The notes beneath the pieces are model-generated. The model saw only the letters and a list, made by a program, of their open reading frames with translations. It was not told the DNA's origin and ran no database searches. This document shows positions 8,222 to 17,802 of a DNA stretch of 64,000 bases, piece by piece; position 1 is the stretch's first letter; each line of letters begins with the position of its first letter. The DNA comes from Leptolyngbya sp. BC1307 (GTDB taxonomy: Bacteria; Cyanobacteriota; Cyanobacteriia; Phormidesmidales; Phormidesmidaceae), in contig NZ_NRTA01000006.1 of NCBI RefSeq assembly GCF_002286735.1, forward strand, positions 1-64,000, read 5' to 3'. The position numbers and the translations under genes are program-made.

Positions 8222-9856
8222 ATGACCTCCACTCTTGTGCCCAGTAGCGAAATTGCCGAAGCGGTCGAGCATCGCCGCAATTTCGCCATTATTTCTCACC
8301 CTGATGCCGGTAAAACGACGCTGACCGAAAAGCTGCTGCTCTATGGCGGCGCTATTCATGAGGCGGGTTCGGTCAAGGCCCGGCGGGCACAGCGTCACGC
8401 AGTTTCTGACTGGATGGACTTGGAGCAGCAGCGGGGCATCTCAATTACGTCAACGGTGCTGCAGTTTAGCTATAGCGACTACTGGATCAATCTGCTGGAT
8501 ACGCCCGGTCACCAGGACTTTAGTGAAGATACCTACCGGACGCTGGCCGCTGCTGACAATGCGGTGATGCTAGAAGACGCGGCTAAAGGCTTAGAACCGC
8601 AGACCCGCAAGCTGTTTGAGGTGTGCCGGATGCGCGACATGCCGATCTTTACTTTTTTTAATAAGTTAGACCGGCCCGGACGTGACCCGATTGAGCTGCT
8701 CGATGAAATTGAGCAGGAGCTAGGGCTGAGTACCTACGCGGTGAATTGGCCGATTGGGACGGGCGATCGCTTCAAAGGCGTTTTTGACCGTCGCCAGCAG
8801 CAGTTTCACCTGTTTGAGCGGACAGCACACGGCAGCAAAGAAGCGAAAGACACGGTGATTGAGCTGGGTGACCCCCGAATTGAAGAATTGATTGGGCAGG
8901 AGCTGTACTACCAGTTTAAAGAAGAGCTGGAAATGCTCGATGAGATTGGCCCCGAACTAGACTTAGAGATGGTACATGCCGGTCAGATGACGCCTGTCTT
9001 TTTCGGCAGCGCCATGACTAACTTTGGCGTGGAACTGTTTTTAGATGCTTTTTTAGACTACGCGCTGAAGCCAGGGCCGCATGAAAGTACGCTTGGCCTG
9101 GTACAGCCGACGCAGGAAGATTTCTCTGGCTTTATCTTTAAGCTGCAGGCAAATATGGACCCTCGGCACCGCGATCGCGTTGCTTTCATCCGCGTCTGCT
9201 CTGGCAAATTTGAAAAAGACATGGTCGTCAGCCACGCCCGCACCGGTAAAAGCGTGCGCCTCTCCCACCCCCAAAAGCTCTTTGGCCAGGGCCGCGAATC
9301 GCTAGAAGTGGCCTATCCGGGCGATGTCATTGGCTTGAATAATCCGGGCGTGTTTGCTATTGGTGACACCATTTATCAGGGCGAAAAACTGGAGTACGAA
9401 GGCATTCCCTTTTTCTCGCCGGAGATGTTTGCCTACCTGAAAAACCCTAATCCCTCTAAGTTTAAGCAGTTTCGCAAAGGCGTTTCTGAGCTGCGAGAAG
9501 AAGGCGCAGTGCAGATTATGTATTCTGCTGATGAATCTCGCCGCGATCCGATCCTGGCTGCTGTCGGTCAGCTCCAGTTTGAAGTTGTGCAGTATCGCCT
9601 GAAAAATGAATATGGCGTAGATACCTTGCTAGAGCCTATCGGCTATAGCGTGGCTCGCTGGGTAACGGGCGGCTGGCCCGCTCTGAAAAAAGCAGGACGT
9701 ATCTTCAACACGGCGACGGTAAAAGACAGCTATGGTCGCCCGGTTTTACTTTTCAAAAATGAGTGGAACTGCCGCCAAACTGAAGGCGATCACCCTGAGC
9801 TGAAGCTTAGCAATACCGCTCCGGTAGTATCGGGTATGGAACCTGAAGATATTTAG
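8222..9856 (+). CDS. prfC: peptide chain release factor 3
   Basis: The 544-residue translational GTPase has G1 [14 protein letters not shown] near residue 25, G2 [10 protein letters not shown]3 [14 protein letters not shown] near residue 93 and G4 [11 protein letters not shown] near 147. The C-terminal RF3-specific region contains [10 protein letters not shown] and [23 protein letters not shown]3 recycles RF1 and RF2 from the ribosome after peptide release. The G2/G3 sequence and the length separate it from EF-G (about 700 aa). The ATG is close after the preceding gap. Confidence 0.97.
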   Translation: MTSTLVPSSEIAEAVEHRRNFAIISHPDAGKTTLTEKLLLYGGAIHEAGSVKARRAQRHAVSDWMDLEQQRGISITSTVLQFSYSDYWINLLDTPGHQDFSEDTYRTLAAADNAVMLEDAAKGLEPQTRKLFEVCRMRDMPIFTFFNKLDRPGRDPIELLDEIEQELGLSTYAVNWPIGTGDRFKGVFDRRQQQFHLFERTAHGSKEAKDTVIELGDPRIEELIGQELYYQFKEELEMLDEIGPELDLEMVHAGQMTPVFFGSAMTNFGVELFLDAFLDYALKPGPHESTLGLVQPTQEDFSGFIFKLQANMDPRHRDRVAFIRVCSGKFEKDMVVSHARTGKSVRLSHPQKLFGQGRESLEVAYPGDVIGLNNPGVFAIGDTIYQGEKLEYEGIPFFSPEMFAYLKNPNPSKFKQFRKGVSELREEGAVQIMYSADESRRDPILAAVGQLQFEVVQYRLKNEYGVDTLLEPIGYSVARWVTGGWPALKKAGRIFNTATVKDSYGRPVLLFKNEWNCRQTEGDHPELKLSNTAPVVSGMEPEDI

Positions 9857-10039
9857 TAGATAGTAGATAGGGCAATTGTTACAGTCTCGCCGCAGACATT
9901 AAGCGTTGCTAAGGTTTAGCCGGTTTGGGTCTGGGTAAAGGGGGCCATCGCTACCATTGAGATATGGGAAAAGGTGACGATATCGTCAAGCGTCAGCACC
10001 TACGTAAAACCCATACAGTCATTCCTGGCGGAACGATCC

Positions 10040-10228
10040 ATGAACAAGAGCATTCTCTCTCTCATCATTCTGGGTATTGCCCTGGCATTTCTCCATGTGC
10101 CGCATGCCATGATTACGGTGGGGATTATTGCTGGCTTAGTGGCTGCCGCTGTTAGGCTATCCTGGGCGCTACTGCAGTCATTTTCTCAGTCTTCAGGATC
10201 GCAGCCGGCTACCGTACGCATCTTATAA
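10040..10228 (+). CDS. small hydrophobic protein (62 aa)
   Basis: From the ATG at 10040 the frame gives MNKSILSLIILGIALAFLHV followed by a second hydrophobic stretch (MITVGIIAGLVAAAVRLSWALL) and a short polar tail. Two membrane helices are likely. A longer in-frame reading from 9974 would add a non-hydrophobic leader with no better start, so the internal ATG is chosen. It lies between prfC and purB on the same strand. I do not recognise the family. Confidence 0.5.
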   Translation: MNKSILSLIILGIALAFLHVPHAMITVGIIAGLVAAAVRLSWALLQSFSQSSGSQPATVRIL

Positions 10229-10336
10229 GAGCGCTGCTCAACTTGCTCTGGTGTTTAAAGTTAGGCACTCAGATTCAAGATAGGGTGAGAGGCCGGTGCG
10301 ATAACCCGATAGAATGAGCCGGTTGCTTTAGGCCCA

Positions 10337-11641
10337 GTGCACTCCTTGATAGAACGCTACACGCTGCCCGAGATGGGCGAACTATGGACAGACCAATATA
10401 AGTTTGAAACTTGGTTACAGGTAGAAATAGCCGTCTGCGAAGCGCAGGCCCAACTAGGGCGCATCCCGGCCGAAGCGGTAGAGACTATCAAAGAAAAGGC
10501 CGATTTCGAGGTGGCGCGTATTCTCGAAATCGAAGCCGAAGTGCGGCATGATGTGATCGCCTTTCTCACTAATGTAAATGAGTATGTCGGCGATGCGGGC
10601 CGCTATATTCATCTGGGGATGACCAGCTCTGATGTGCTCGATACGGCGCTGTCGCTACAGATCGTCGCTAGCCACCGGCTCATTCTTACCCATGTCGAAA
10701 ATCTGATTCAAGCGATTCGCTATAAGGCGCAGGAGCATCGGGATACGGTGATGATTGGGCGATCGCACGGCATTCACGCCGAGCCCATCACCTTTGGCTT
10801 TAAGCTAGCGGGCTGGCTAGCCGAAATGCAGCGCCACCGCGAGCGCCTCAGACGCATTGAAGATGAGATTGCCGTTGGCCAAATCTCCGGCGCAGTGGGT
10901 ACCTACGCTAATATCGACCCGGAAGTTGAAGAAATTACCTGTCAGCTACTTGGGCTGAAGCCTGATACCGCTTCTACTCAAGTCATTTCTCGCGATGTCC
11001 ATGCCGAATTTATCATGACGCTAGCAGGCGTCGGCGCATCGCTTGAGCGCTTCGCCGTCGAAATTCGTAATTTGCAGCGTACTGACGTGCTCGAAGTTGA
11101 AGAATTTTTTGCTAAGGGGCAAAAGGGATCTTCAGCAATGCCCCACAAGCGCAATCCGATTAAGTCGGAGCGGCTGACTGGCATGGCGCGAATTTTGCGG
11201 GGAAATGCGATCGCTGCTCTAGAAAACGTTGCCCTATGGCACGAGCGCGACATCTCTCACAGCTCCGTTGAGCGAGTGATCTTCCCCGATAGCTGCATCC
11301 TCACCCACTTCATGCTGGTAGAAGCCACTAAGCTCATCAAAAATCTGCTGGTCTACCCCGAAAACATGCAGCGCAACATGAACCGCTACGGCGGCGTGGT
11401 CTTCAGCCAGCGCGTGCTGCTCACCCTGGTTGACAAAGGCGTCAGCCGCGAAGACGCCTACCAAATTGTGCAGTCCAACGCGCATCAAGCCTGGAACACA
11501 CCTAGCGGTAATTTTCAAAAGCTAATAGAAGCCGATCCTGAGGTCACCGCCCAACTCTCTGCTGAAGAGATTGCCGAGTGCTTTAACCCTGACTATCAGT
11601 TGCGCAATCTGCCCAAGGTCTATCAGCGGCTAGATATTTGA
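10337..11641 (+). CDS. purB: adenylosuccinate lyase
   Basis: The 434-residue fumarase/aspartase-superfamily enzyme cleaves SAICAR and adenylosuccinate in purine synthesis. Visible blocks are IERYTLPEMGELWTDQYKFETWL at the N-terminus, HDVIAFL, GMTSSDVLDTALSLQ, GRSHGIHAEPITFG (catalytic His region) and the superfamily signature KGSSAMPHKRNPIKSE. Length and order are standard. The start is GTG at 10337, which puts the conserved ERYTLPEM a few residues in. Confidence 0.97.
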   Translation: MHSLIERYTLPEMGELWTDQYKFETWLQVEIAVCEAQAQLGRIPAEAVETIKEKADFEVARILEIEAEVRHDVIAFLTNVNEYVGDAGRYIHLGMTSSDVLDTALSLQIVASHRLILTHVENLIQAIRYKAQEHRDTVMIGRSHGIHAEPITFGFKLAGWLAEMQRHRERLRRIEDEIAVGQISGAVGTYANIDPEVEEITCQLLGLKPDTASTQVISRDVHAEFIMTLAGVGASLERFAVEIRNLQRTDVLEVEEFFAKGQKGSSAMPHKRNPIKSERLTGMARILRGNAIAALENVALWHERDISHSSVERVIFPDSCILTHFMLVEATKLIKNLLVYPENMQRNMNRYGGVVFSQRVLLTLVDKGVSREDAYQIVQSNAHQAWNTPSGNFQKLIEADPEVTAQLSAEEIAECFNPDYQLRNLPKVYQRLDI

Positions 11642-11690
11642 GGAGCGTTCCAGGATTGAGCAGTACTATCTTCAAGGACAAGTTCTTCGT

Positions 11691-13091
11691 ATGAATAGAA
11701 GACTGAGTTTTTGGTCGAATTCCCTGATTCGCTTTTTGGGCGCTATTCTAATTCTCGGCTTATTGGGCTCAGTTATCTGGTTTGTGCCAAAAGTACAGGT
11801 AAGTTCGATGTCTTCTCCGACAGACCGAATGCAGGCGGAGACAGCTGCGCGTGACGTTATAGTCAAAGCGATAGGCGGACTTTTAGTTTTTGTTACTGCC
11901 TTTGTTAGCGTGGAGAACCTGCGAGCCACTGAAGAGAAGCAAATTGCAGAACGCTTTTCAAAAGCAGTAGAGATGCTAGGCCACGAAGAAAACGTTCATA
12001 TTCGTCTTGGCGGAATATATGCTTTAGAGCGTATTGCTATGGATTCCAGAAAAGACCACTACCCTGTTATGCAGGTGTTAGCTGCATTCATTAGGACAAA
12101 AACATCTGTAGTGCGCGAACAAGTCTCTGATACAAAGCAACAAGACCTGCATCAATATGAGGAATTTTCATCTGCTAGAGATCATCATGAACAAGAGGAA
12201 GAGGAACGCTTCGGTGGGCATTACGGAAATTACGAAGATATGTGTGCTGGCGAATATGAGTACTTCATAGGAGCCCTAAATGAGGGTTACGTTCCCAATC
12301 ACTCAGTTGATGTGCAAGTAGCAGTATCCGCAATAGGCAGACGAAATCTTAGCGATAGTAGCTCGTATTTTCTCGACCTAAGTAAGACGCTTTTAGAAGG
12401 AATTGCTTTTGAAGGCAACTACGAAAACGTAAACTTTTACAAGGCTCATTTCAAAGATTGTATATTCGGAACTCAATCAGGAGAAAAGTACACGAGCTTT
12501 CGAGACGATGATTTTAGGGAAGCTATTTTTGAGAAGGTAGAGTTTAAGCACTCTACTTTTAGAAAAACCCGCTTTAATAACTCCGTATTTGTAAGCACTA
12601 CCTTTAAAGACACCGATCTTACAGGGGCAGATCTAACAAAGACGCAATTTTCTGGAGGGACGAAAATTTGTGGATGTAAGTTTATTAAAACCAACTGGAC
12701 TGAGAGTAGTATAGGGGGCGAGATAAGAGCACCAAAGTTTGCATACTTTACGGGAAAGAGCGAAGTAAGGGACACAGATTTTAAGGATGCAAAGTTTACG
12801 AAAGCGAATCTTGTCAACGCCTTATTCAAGAAAGGTAGCTATCAGGGGACAAGCTTTGAGAAAGCAGCTCTCAGCGGTGTCACTTTCGAAGACGTTAACT
12901 TGAGAAACTCTAGCTTCATCGGAGCGCAGATTGGGCATGAATCAAAGTTATATATGGGCTACGAACAGTACGGGAGTCGAAAAAGATATCAGGAAAACTA
13001 CTCTGATGAAGTTAGCTTTGTAGACGCGGGTATAAAAAGAGCAGATTTAGAAAAAGGGAAAGCAATTATCATTGAAGCTAATTTCAATTAA
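11691..13091 (+). CDS. membrane-anchored pentapeptide-repeat protein
   Basis: The 466-residue protein has two hydrophobic helices (about residues 10-33 and 55-76). A helical block follows: EEKQIAERFSKAVEMLGHEENVHIRLGGIYALERIAMDS. The latter half is made of A(D/N)LxX-type pentapeptide repeats (FREAIFEKVEFKHSTF, TDLTGADLTKTQF, FTKANLVNALF), which fold as a right-handed beta-helix. The same 'membrane pair + RLGGIYALERI + pentapeptides' plan occurs in many bacteria and is of unknown function. Codon use looks more AT-rich than in the neighbours. Its TAA stop (13089-13091) lies directly against the IS end at 13092. Confidence 0.8.
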   Translation: MNRRLSFWSNSLIRFLGAILILGLLGSVIWFVPKVQVSSMSSPTDRMQAETAARDVIVKAIGGLLVFVTAFVSVENLRATEEKQIAERFSKAVEMLGHEENVHIRLGGIYALERIAMDSRKDHYPVMQVLAAFIRTKTSVVREQVSDTKQQDLHQYEEFSSARDHHEQEEEERFGGHYGNYEDMCAGEYEYFIGALNEGYVPNHSVDVQVAVSAIGRRNLSDSSSYFLDLSKTLLEGIAFEGNYENVNFYKAHFKDCIFGTQSGEKYTSFRDDDFREAIFEKVEFKHSTFRKTRFNNSVFVSTTFKDTDLTGADLTKTQFSGGTKICGCKFIKTNWTESSIGGEIRAPKFAYFTGKSEVRDTDFKDAKFTKANLVNALFKKGSYQGTSFEKAALSGVTFEDVNLRNSSFIGAQIGHESKLYMGYEQYGSRKRYQENYSDEVSFVDAGIKRADLEKGKAIIIEANFN

Positions 13092-14325
13092 CTCATATCT
13101 TGCACCAATCTCGATAAGCCCTGTCAGGCAAAGATTTGATGATAATTTCGAAGCCATAATGGGCGGCAATATCAGCATTGCGCCTGATTTGCCTGAGCAT
13201 CTGAGACCAGAGCACAGAGGGTAACAGTTTCTCCAGAGGTCAACCCAATGTGCGAGCAGATAAGCATAAGCCTGCGGCAGGCTTCGCCAACAGCGACAGT
13301 ACGAGCCAACGATACACACCGATTTTAGTGCTTTGGCCAAAGCAATGTAGGCCAAACTGATGCTTAGCGGTTTTGAAAAAGCCCTCAATCGCCCAGCATC
13401 TGCGGCCTAAGCGGACAAGATAAACGCCAGAATAAGGATGAGTCGAAGCGACAAAGCGCAACTCTCGTTTATTGTCCGCCCGTTTGAGCCAAAACCAAGA
13501 GACGGTGAGGGGATAGTCGATATCTTTGAGGTAGACCTGTAGGCCGCGCTTTGCCTTGCCTGGAAGGTCTTTTAGCTTCCGCCCATCCTGTAATAGCCGA
13601 CTGTTTTTGACGCCGACGACGGCTCTCCATTTTCGCTGACGGACGGCATTGAGAAATTCGATGGTGCCAAATTCGGTGTCTGCCCAGGCAATCACCGTTC
13701 TGCCTTTGACCAGAGATTTGGGGATGCTGTCCAACAACTCGCGGCTAACTGATTCGGGCTCGGTTGCCCTTTCCCTCGCCAGACGCGGAAGCTCCACGGT
13801 ATGCGCCGTTGGCCAATCACGATGTAGAGGACGACCAGATGCAGTCCACGCTTGCCATTGAGCATTCGCACCCAGGGTTCAGGCGCATCCATGTCCTCGG
13901 TAGGCGTGCTCAAATGCCAGAATTTGCCGGTCTTCTTCAGCGTGCTTAAATCTATCAATAACCGCACTGGAATACCCGCTGGCACTGGATGTGTCGCCAG
14001 TTGTGCCAAGATAGCGGCGCGGGTGGTGCGGATCACTTGCCGAGTTGACCAACGGTAGTGATTTAGAAAGCGGCTCAGTGAGCTGGCTGACTTGATTTGC
14101 GTATGTTCCGGTAGCGCATGACCTTGCGCGTCTAGAAACAAGCCTAAAATGGCTTTGAGACTCGCTTTTTGATAGACGCTGGGCATCAGGCTAATCAGGC
14201 TATAAACTAGTCCTTGGGCGTGCTGAAGCATGGTTACTATGACCGTCTTCTAAGTTTTACTACGCCCTTTTTTTCAGATTTTGGCTCTTTGCGCAACCCT
14301 TATTGAGAATGGTGCAAGGTCTGAG
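13092..14325 (-). mobile_element. IS4-type insertion sequence, about 1.23 kb
   Basis: The ends are imperfect inverted repeats. The left end reads CTCATATCTTGCACCAATCT... from 13092, and the complement of the right end reads CTCAGACCTTGCACCATTCT... down from 14325. At least 22 of about 27 positions match, including a shared CTTGCACC. It encloses a frameshifted DDE transposase. I see no clear direct target repeat, so one flank has probably been lost or rearranged. On the right the element interrupts a DUF3800-like gene; on the left it begins the base after the pentapeptide gene's stop. Confidence 0.75.
13240..14231 (-). pseudogene. IS4-family transposase, frameshifted
   Basis: Two overlapping frames make one transposase. 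The upstream frame (14231 to 13692) carries the first catalytic region, VRLLIDLSTLKKTGKFWHLS. The downstream frame (13797 to 13240) carries AWADTEFGTIEFL and the YREK-like box CWAIEGFFKTAKHQFGL (Glu-x6-Lys). The switch needs a -1 step within the roughly 100-bp overlap, near a GGGAAAGGG run at about 13765-13775. It could be a disabling indel. Programmed frameshifting is possible, but the run is not in the classic X XXY YYZ register for the frame being read. DDE transposases cut and paste DNA at the inverted repeats. Confidence 0.75.
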
Positions 14326-14489
14326 ATATCCTTAAGGAGTCTATCTTTCACTATTTCATTTCTGAGTTGATTTAGCTTGTCTCTTAAATGCCTTGCTTCT
14401 TTCGTTATGACACAAGCAATAGCGAGTATCTTAGATTCTCTATCAACACCTGTTTCATCAATAAACATAAAAGTATTTTCTGCTGTCAT
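14326..14489 (-). pseudogene. DUF3800-like gene, 3' part lost at the IS
   Basis: An ATG at 14489 opens MTAENTFMFIDETGVDRESK followed by ILAIACVITKEARHLRDKL. The FIDETG pattern is the N-terminal signature of DUF3800 (an RNase H-like family often found near mobile elements and defence genes). After about 55 residues the frame enters the IS right end, so the remainder is missing. Its other half is not found on the far side of the IS, implying a deletion. Confidence 0.6.
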
Positions 14490-14532
14490 TTGATATCTAG
14501 AAATCCTCGCAATAGCCTAAAACAATTCAACT

Positions 14533-14886
14533 TTATGCTAACCTCGCCCGATGCTCAGGCTTGCGATTACTCAGCACCCAAATGTAAGTCGCAATCCCCG
14601 TGTTGTAAAACATATTCAGCGGCAGCGCCACAATCGCCTCTAGCCAGTCATTCTCAATAATCCATCGTCGAATATTGCTCTCCTCTTGCCCCGCATCCCT
14701 GGTAAATAGCGAAGACCCGTTATGCACCTCCGCAATCCGACTGCCCAGCGGCGTGCTCTGCTTCATTTTCGAGAGCATATTCGCCAAAAACATCAGTTGC
14801 CCATCGCTAGAGCGCGTCACGAGCGAATATTCACTGTCCTCCGCGTGCTCAGTTACAAAGCAAAGCTGTAATTGCGCCAAGGTCAC
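14533..14886 (-). pseudogene. fragment of a type I restriction methyltransferase (HsdM)
   Basis: The fragment reads SSDGQLMFLANMLSKMKQ, STPLGSRIAEVHNGSSLF, then ESNIRRWIIENDWLEAIVAL and LNMFYNTGIATYIWVLSNRK. This is the C-terminal half of the N6-adenine methyltransferase domain of HsdM-type proteins. The N-terminal NPPF motif region and everything after SNRKPEHR are missing, and there is no hsdS or hsdR. It is a relic of a type I restriction-modification system, lying between the IS-cut DUF3800 gene and a membrane protein. It cannot act as a methyltransferase. Confidence 0.8.
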
Positions 14887-14896
14887 TTTATAAAGG

Positions 14897-15547
14897 TCAC
14901 TTCACATTCGTCTGCCTCATCCACCGCTGCACCAGCTCAGCAATCAGCGCCAGACCGAATGCGCCCAGCAGGGCAAAGACCAGCAGCAGCTTTCCTTGAG
15001 CAAACAGCCCAGCCCCCAACGCCACAATCGGTGGGTTAGAGAGCGCAATACTGAGGACGAGCGCGGGCAGAAATTTCTGCCAGGGAGACCGAGCTAGCCC
15101 AATCCCATAAGCGACAAAGTCAAAAAAACCAGTCATTAGGCAAGCCGTCATCAAGAAAAAGTTGCGCTCCAGATGCCGCTGGCTAAAGCGGTCAACCCGG
15201 CCAATAAAGCGCTCCCCCACCAGCTTTTTAACCAGTTGCCGCCCAAACTGCCGCGATAGCCAAAAGCTCAGCGTACAAGACAAAAAATCTGACAGGCAGA
15301 CCACTACCAGCCCTTCGCCAAAACCCAGCAGGCTTCCCGCCAAAATTGAGTAGGCAGTGCCGGGCAGCGCCGGAATCACCACGCTGGTAAAACGCAGTAC
15401 AAACAGCCCAAGCGGTGCCCACAGCCCCATTTGCTCCACGCTGGCCCGCAGTTGCGCAATGCCATAGTGATTGATCAGCCCAACGGCGACAGCGACTAGC
15501 GCTACCGCCCCCAAAAAGCTGATCGTCTTGTGAATCCGTCTGTCCAT
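14897..15547 (-). CDS. TVP38/TMEM64 (DedA-like) membrane protein
   Basis: The 216-residue integral membrane protein has an N-terminal helix (ISFLGAVALVAVAVGLI). It has the family core FTSVVIPALPGTAYSILAGSLLGFGEGLVVV, SRQFGRQLVKKLVG and the loop DRFSQRHLERNFFLMTACLMTGFFDFVAYGIGL. This SNARE-associated/VTT-domain family is thought to handle lipid or ion movement across the inner membrane; the substrate is unknown. The ATG follows a clear gap. The gene starts upstream of, and is separate from, the HsdM fragment. Confidence 0.85.
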   Translation of the reverse strand: MDRRIHKTISFLGAVALVAVAVGLINHYGIAQLRASVEQMGLWAPLGLFVLRFTSVVIPALPGTAYSILAGSLLGFGEGLVVVCLSDFLSCTLSFWLSRQFGRQLVKKLVGERFIGRVDRFSQRHLERNFFLMTACLMTGFFDFVAYGIGLARSPWQKFLPALVLSIALSNPPIVALGAGLFAQGKLLLVFALLGAFGLALIAELVQRWMRQTNVK

Positions 15548-15825
15548 GACTACGCACCCTATTTAGCGCCGCTGACTTTGCCGCGAAATACTACATACTG
15601 CCACATACCGATAGAGGTTGTAAGCCAGCATGCCAGTGACCCAAAAGCTGACCGCAGTCAGCATAGACACTAGCGAGTTCGGGGTGTTAGCTCCCTAGCA
15701 TTTTGCCAGGGAGCATCGTAACTTCTAAAATAAAAGCTCAAGCCAGTTCGTTCATTGTCTGAGACTGGCTCTGTAAGCGCAAAATGTGTCATACAATTGC
15801 GTCTGAATTTGGCCGCAGAACCCCC

Positions 15826-16425
15826 ATGAAATATCTGTCTGTTCTATTTAGCCTGTCTTTCCTCCTGGGCTGTTACGGGGCCAAAGTGCCCACCCTTTCA
15901 TCAAAGGATCAATCAGACACTCAGTCCGACGTTGCCGAGGCCAAAGCCGCTAGCGCTGCCGATACGGAGGCAGCCACTGATAACAGCGGCGCTACTGATG
16001 GCGATGCAGAGGAAGCTACTGGCCCAGATGAGGCGGCCAGGAAAGAAATTGAAGGCGCTGAGCAAAAGAATGTCAAGCTCGTTGTAGAAGATCAAGCGAC
16101 TGCCGGTCAAATTATTGTCAAAACGGTTGCTACTTCGCGAGATGGCTGGGTCTCGGTACATAAGAGTCAGGCGGATGGCAGTATGCAAACGCCTGAGAGC
16201 ATTGGCCAGGCCCGCGTAGATTCGGGCGATAGCGAAGATATTGTCGTTGACCTGTGGGAAGCGCCTGCTGTGGGCGACAAGCTGTGGGTATTGCTGCACG
16301 TTGATGCGGGCGATCGCGGCCTATACGAATTTCCTGACAAAGACGTCGCTGTGTATAAAAATGGGGAGATTATGGCTAGATCTTTTGAGATCGAAAGCAG
16401 TGACCAAGCAGCCGACGAGGAATAA
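15826..16425 (+). CDS. lipoprotein with DUF7282-like domain
   Basis: The preferred ATG at 15826 gives MKYLSVLFSLSFLLGCYGAK, a lipoprotein signal with lipobox LLGC. An upstream in-frame ATG (15784) would put 14 non-signal residues ahead of it. An acidic, Ala-rich low-complexity linker follows (to about residue 75). The folded part then reads VKLVVEDQATAGQIIVKTVA, DGWVSVHKSQADG, KLWVLLHVDAGDRG and VYKNGEIMARSFEI. That pattern matches the DUF7282 beta-domain seen in secreted archaeal and bacterial proteins. It is probably a membrane-tethered extracytoplasmic protein of unknown role. Confidence 0.75.
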   Translation: MKYLSVLFSLSFLLGCYGAKVPTLSSKDQSDTQSDVAEAKAASAADTEAATDNSGATDGDAEEATGPDEAARKEIEGAEQKNVKLVVEDQATAGQIIVKTVATSRDGWVSVHKSQADGSMQTPESIGQARVDSGDSEDIVVDLWEAPAVGDKLWVLLHVDAGDRGLYEFPDKDVAVYKNGEIMARSFEIESSDQAADEE

Positions 16426-16508
16426 GCTGACTGGCCTGATCAACTCAGGTGAATGTTTACGCTGTACCTATAGACAATCTCGAAGCAGGCAGGCATAATT
16501 AAAGCCCT

Positions 16509-16580
16509 GCGGGTATAGCTCAGTGGTAGAGCGTTTGCTTCCCAAGCAAAATGTCGCGCGTTCGAATCGCGTTACCCGCT
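16509..16580 (+). tRNA. tRNA-Gly (anticodon CCC)
   Basis: A full cloverleaf of 72 bases is visible. The acceptor strands are GCGGGTA and TACCCGC with discriminator T. The D arm is GCTC..GAGC. The anticodon stem TTTGC/GCAAA holds the loop TTCCCAA, giving anticodon CCC. The T arm is CGCG with GTTCGAATC. No CCA is encoded. No intron or second tRNA lies nearby. Confidence 0.95.
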
Positions 16581-16858
16581 TCCTTCCGAAAGCCCTTTCG
16601 AGGCAAGGTCTCTAAGTGCTACCATATTCTGACTTATGAGCATGGGTCGGACGTTTTAAGGTGGTTTTAACCAGTTTATTGCCAGCAATTCTCATTATGA
16701 AAGTCATTCTTGTTCAAGCAGAAATATGAATGCTTGAAGGCCCCATTCTGCCGTTTTTGGATTTGGCCTAAACCGCATTTCAGAGCCGGATTTTAGTACA
16801 AAGGATTCGTTGTAGTGGTGAATGAAGTACCAAATGGACTGAAATCACTACGGTCTAT

Positions 16859-16876
16859 ACTTTTTCAGCAAGCCCT
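16859..16876. mobile_element. solo terminal repeat of the MITE-like family
   Basis: The 18 bases ACTTTTTCAGCAAGCCCT are identical to the right end of the element at 5914-6118 and are also followed by AAA. No matching left end is present in the preceding 280 bp, so this is one surviving end of an element that decayed or was deleted. It sits 20 bp before the araC-type gene's ATG and so forms part of its leader. Confidence 0.65.
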
Positions 16877-16895
16877 AAATAGTTTTGCCAGACCC

Positions 16896-17762
16896 ATGAA
16901 CCGCCTGCCCGCCCCTCAAGAGCACACCCACTTTTGGCGCGACCCGGTGCTGCGTAATTTGGAAATGCTGCACGCCACCTACATCACCTATGCTTTTTCG
17001 CGCCATGCGCATGAGGGATTTGGCATTGCCATTGTAGAAGCCGGAGCAATGGAATTTGAATACCGAGGAGCGACCTACATCGCGCCAGCCGGGAGTGTAG
17101 TAGTTATGCATCCGGGTGAGGTGCATACTGGGCAAGCCGTGCTAGAAACCGGATGGACCTATCGCACGCTGCTGCCCGCTGTCGATTGGCTGCAGCAGGC
17201 GGCGGTAGAACTGGCCGAGCGTCCGAGCGATATTCCCTACTTCTCATCGCCTGTGATTCACGATGCGCGGCTCAATCGACAGTTTGTCAACCTTCACCGC
17301 ACGTTAGAAATCTCTCCTTCGCCCTTAGAGAGAGAGTCTTACTTTCTCTGGGGGATGACTCATTTGGTGAGCAACTATGCGAGCGATCGCCCCGCAGTCA
17401 GATCTGTTGGCAAAGAGCCCCGCGCCGTTCAGCAAGTACGCGAATATCTGATCGCCCACCATACTGATAATCCCTCACTCAACGAGTTAGCAGCGCTGGT
17501 GAATTTAAGTCCGCTACGGCTGCTGAGAGCCTTTCGCAAGCAGGTTGGGCTGCCGCCTCACGCCTATCTCAATCAGGTGAGAGTAAATCAGGCCAAACAG
17601 CTTTTGGTAGCCGGATGGTCAATCACCCACACAGCCCTAGAAACAGGCTTCACCGATCAGAGTCATCTGCATCGCCATTTCAAAAAAATGGTAGGCGTCA
17701 CGCCCGGTCAATATGCGCGGGGCTGCAAAAACGTACAAGATCTAGCGCTACCCTTTGGCTAA
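16896..17762 (+). CDS. AraC-family transcriptional regulator
   Basis: From the ATG at 16896 ([16 protein letters not shown]) the protein has an N-terminal cupin-like AraC ligand domain ([34 protein letters not shown]). It ends with a two-helix-turn-helix DNA-binding domain ([55 protein letters not shown]). A longer in-frame reading from 16815 would translate the solo MITE end, so it is rejected. The gene runs straight into azlC and azlD, an arrangement common in bacteria, so it probably controls branched-chain amino acid export. Confidence 0.9.
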   Translation: MNRLPAPQEHTHFWRDPVLRNLEMLHATYITYAFSRHAHEGFGIAIVEAGAMEFEYRGATYIAPAGSVVVMHPGEVHTGQAVLETGWTYRTLLPAVDWLQQAAVELAERPSDIPYFSSPVIHDARLNRQFVNLHRTLEISPSPLERESYFLWGMTHLVSNYASDRPAVRSVGKEPRAVQQVREYLIAHHTDNPSLNELAALVNLSPLRLLRAFRKQVGLPPHAYLNQVRVNQAKQLLVAGWSITHTALETGFTDQSHLHRHFKKMVGVTPGQYARGCKNVQDLALPFG

Positions 17763-17802
17763 GCTAGCGGTGTTCGTAGAGAAGCCTCCTGTGAGAAGAC
17801 CC

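Noticed and set aside
16815-16895. Upstream start for the AraC-type regulator
   Set aside because: The extra 27 residues are translated from the solo MITE end and match no regulator.
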